Shown here: positions 6,295 to 6,698 of the stretch, piece after piece
Layout: each line of letters starts with the position of its first letter
How positions within the stretch are numbered: the stretch's first letter is position 1
Origin: Acidaminococcaceae bacterium
GTDB lineage: Bacteria; Bacillota; Negativicutes; Acidaminococcales; Acidaminococcaceae
DNA: 6,698 bases
Direction: 5' to 3'
NCBI GenBank assembly: GCA_024405585.1
Contig: JAKSOM010000050.1
Location: 1-6,698 of the forward strand
Translations under genes and position numbers: made by a program
The notes under the pieces: generated by a model
Told to the model about the DNA's origin: nothing
The model's database searches: none
Seen by the model: only the letters and a program-made list of their open reading frames with translations

Positions 6295-6326
6295 TAATTT
6301 ATAATTTGTAACTTATAACTTCTAAC
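6295..6326 (-). repeat. Right inverted repeat of the four-helix cassette
   Basis: Read on the minus strand the arm runs GTTAGAA, GTTATAA, GTTACAA, ATTATAA, ATTA and matches 5851-5882 at 28 of 32 positions. It begins 1 nt past the ylxM stop codon, so the ylxM end and the cassette edge practically coincide. Confidence 0.8.
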
Positions 6327-6327
6327 C

Positions 6328-6555
6328 TCACAAGAGGTGAAGCTTGTCTTCATACCTTTGCAACTGTACCTCCACCCGCTTCAGCAGGTCAAACACTGCC
6401 TGGCGGCTCACGCCCATCTCATCCCCAATCTCCGTCAGGGACAAATCCTCATTCAAATAAAGTTCCATGGAAGTAATCTGCTTCTCGGTCAACATATTTC
6501 TATACGTATCGAAAAGTTTGGCCATATACAACCTTTTCTCAAACACTTCTTCCAT
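6328..6555 (-). CDS. ylxM: YlxM-type helix-turn-helix protein, short form
   Basis: YlxM is a small sigma-70 region-4-like helix-turn-helix protein encoded next to ffh in Firmicutes; in streptococci it modulates SRP GTPase activity. From the ATG at 6555 it has 75 residues: an N-terminal helix MEEVFEKRLYMAKLFDTYRNMLTEKQ, then LSLTEIGDEMGVSRQAVFDLLKRVEVQLQRYEDKL at about 38-72, the family helix-turn-helix. A GGGGA lies 6 nt upstream. A TTG start at 6615 is excluded because it lies in the -35 box of the promoter. B. subtilis YlxM is about 110 residues, so the C-terminal third is absent, and the stop codon lies 1 nt from the inverted repeat of the four-helix cassette. The DNA-recognition and Ffh-linked core is kept. 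It may be a natural short variant or truncated by the insertion. Confidence 0.88.
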   Translation of the reverse strand: MEEVFEKRLYMAKLFDTYRNMLTEKQITSMELYLNEDLSLTEIGDEMGVSRQAVFDLLKRVEVQLQRYEDKLHLL

Positions 6556-6586
6556 AACAAATCCCCGCTTTCTGACAGCACATGCC

Positions 6587-6615
6587 ATTATAAACGAGGA
6601 TCTCCAGTTTGTCAA
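6587..6615 (-). promoter_or_regulatory. Consensus sigma-A promoter of the ylxM–ffh operon
   Basis: On the minus strand TTGACA (6610-6615) and TATAAT (6587-6592) are both perfect and are separated by exactly 17 bp. Transcription would start near 6580, giving a leader of about 25 nt that contains the ylxM ribosome-binding site. It is the only full-consensus promoter I found in the window and would drive the whole operon. Confidence 0.88.
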
Positions 6616-6628
6616 GTACTTTTACTTG
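6613..6628. promoter_or_regulatory. Dyad overlapping the -35 box (possible operator)
   Basis: CAAGTA at 6613-6618 and TACTTG at 6623-6628 form a perfect 6-bp inverted repeat with a 4-bp centre, and half of it lies in the -35 hexamer. Such placement would suit a repressor site, possibly for the YlxM helix-turn-helix protein itself; that is speculation. Short dyads like this can also arise by chance. Confidence 0.35.
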
Positions 6629-6649
6629 TCACAAAACAAAATGTATGGG

Positions 6650-6698
6650 CCACAAGTGATAATGTCCCAATATACCACAAGGGAAAATGTCCCAAATA
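6650..6698. repeat. Two tandem copies of a ~21-bp direct repeat at window edge
   Basis: CCACAAGTGATAATGTCCCAA (6650-6670) recurs as CCACAAGGGAAAATGTCCCAA (6675-6695) with a period of 25 bp and two mismatches. It lies upstream of the operon promoter, and more copies could follow beyond the edge. On the minus strand the word is TTGGGACATT. Repeated terminal blocks of this sort are typical of IS21-like elements, so this may be the end of an insertion sequence whose genes lie outside the window; binding sites for a regulator are the alternative. Confidence 0.6.

Larger units (their letters stand above)
5851..6326. mobile_element. AT-rich cassette with 32-bp inverted repeats carrying a four-helix-bundle gene
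   Basis: The 476-bp segment between ylxM and ffh is bounded by inverted repeats 5851-5882 and 6295-6326 that match at 28 of 32 positions. Each arm is itself built of 7-bp units (GTTATAA/GTTAGAA type). The interior holds a perfect hairpin and one small gene, and is visibly more AT-rich than the operon on both sides. It interrupts the ylxM–ffh pair, which is adjacent in most Firmicutes. No transposase is encoded, and I could not find a convincing target-site duplication. I infer a mobile or once-mobile cassette. Members of this protein family are known as intervening sequences in 23S rRNA genes. Confidence 0.55.

Noticed and set aside
5848..6330. Target-site duplication flanking the four-helix cassette (TCA on both sides)
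   Set aside because: Only three shared bases, one of them at an offset from the arm; this is within chance and not claimed.
6556..6615. Extended TTG start for ylxM
   Set aside because: It would lie in the -35 hexamer of a perfect promoter, upstream of the predicted transcription start.

Overview
The window is one long, minus-strand operon from a Firmicutes-type bacterium. The order ylxM–ffh–rpsP–khpA–ylqD–rimM–trmD is the conserved signal-recognition-particle, ribosome-assembly and tRNA-modification block of Bacillota, and YlqD is essentially confined to that phylum. Moderate-to-high GC in the coding regions and a WecA/WecB envelope-sugar pair after trmD would fit the Negativicutes (diderm Firmicutes), but that placement is inference.

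Read in the direction of transcription (right to left), the right edge carries two copies of a roughly 21-bp direct repeat (6650-6695). A perfect-consensus sigma-A promoter follows (TTGACA, 17 bp, TATAAT; 6587-6615), then a short ylxM. Next comes an AT-rich cassette (5851-6326) bounded by 32-bp inverted repeats that match at 28 of 32 positions. It encodes one small four-helix-bundle (S23/IVS-type) protein. Then come ffh, a spacer with related heptad repeats and palindromes (4401-4500), rpsP, khpA (KH domain), ylqD, rimM and trmD. The last three genes are a LOG-family phosphoribohydrolase, a WecA/TagO-type GlcNAc-1-P transferase, and wecB (UDP-GlcNAc 2-epimerase), which runs off the left edge.

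From rpsP to wecB the genes are separated by at most 13 nt or overlap (ATGA, TAATG), with no visible terminator, so they look co-transcribed and partly translationally coupled. The upstream half serves co-translational membrane targeting (Ffh with YlxM). The middle serves 30S assembly (S16, RimM), RNA binding (KhpA) and tRNA m1G37 methylation (TrmD). The last part starts cell-envelope glycan synthesis. rplS, the usual neighbour after trmD, is not here.

The least ordinary parts are the four-helix cassette inserted between ylxM and ffh and the related heptad repeat between ffh and rpsP. Both begin at the stop codon of the upstream gene, and the first leaves ffh without a recognisable Shine-Dalgarno sequence. 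No intergenic stretch longer than 300 bases exists in the window.
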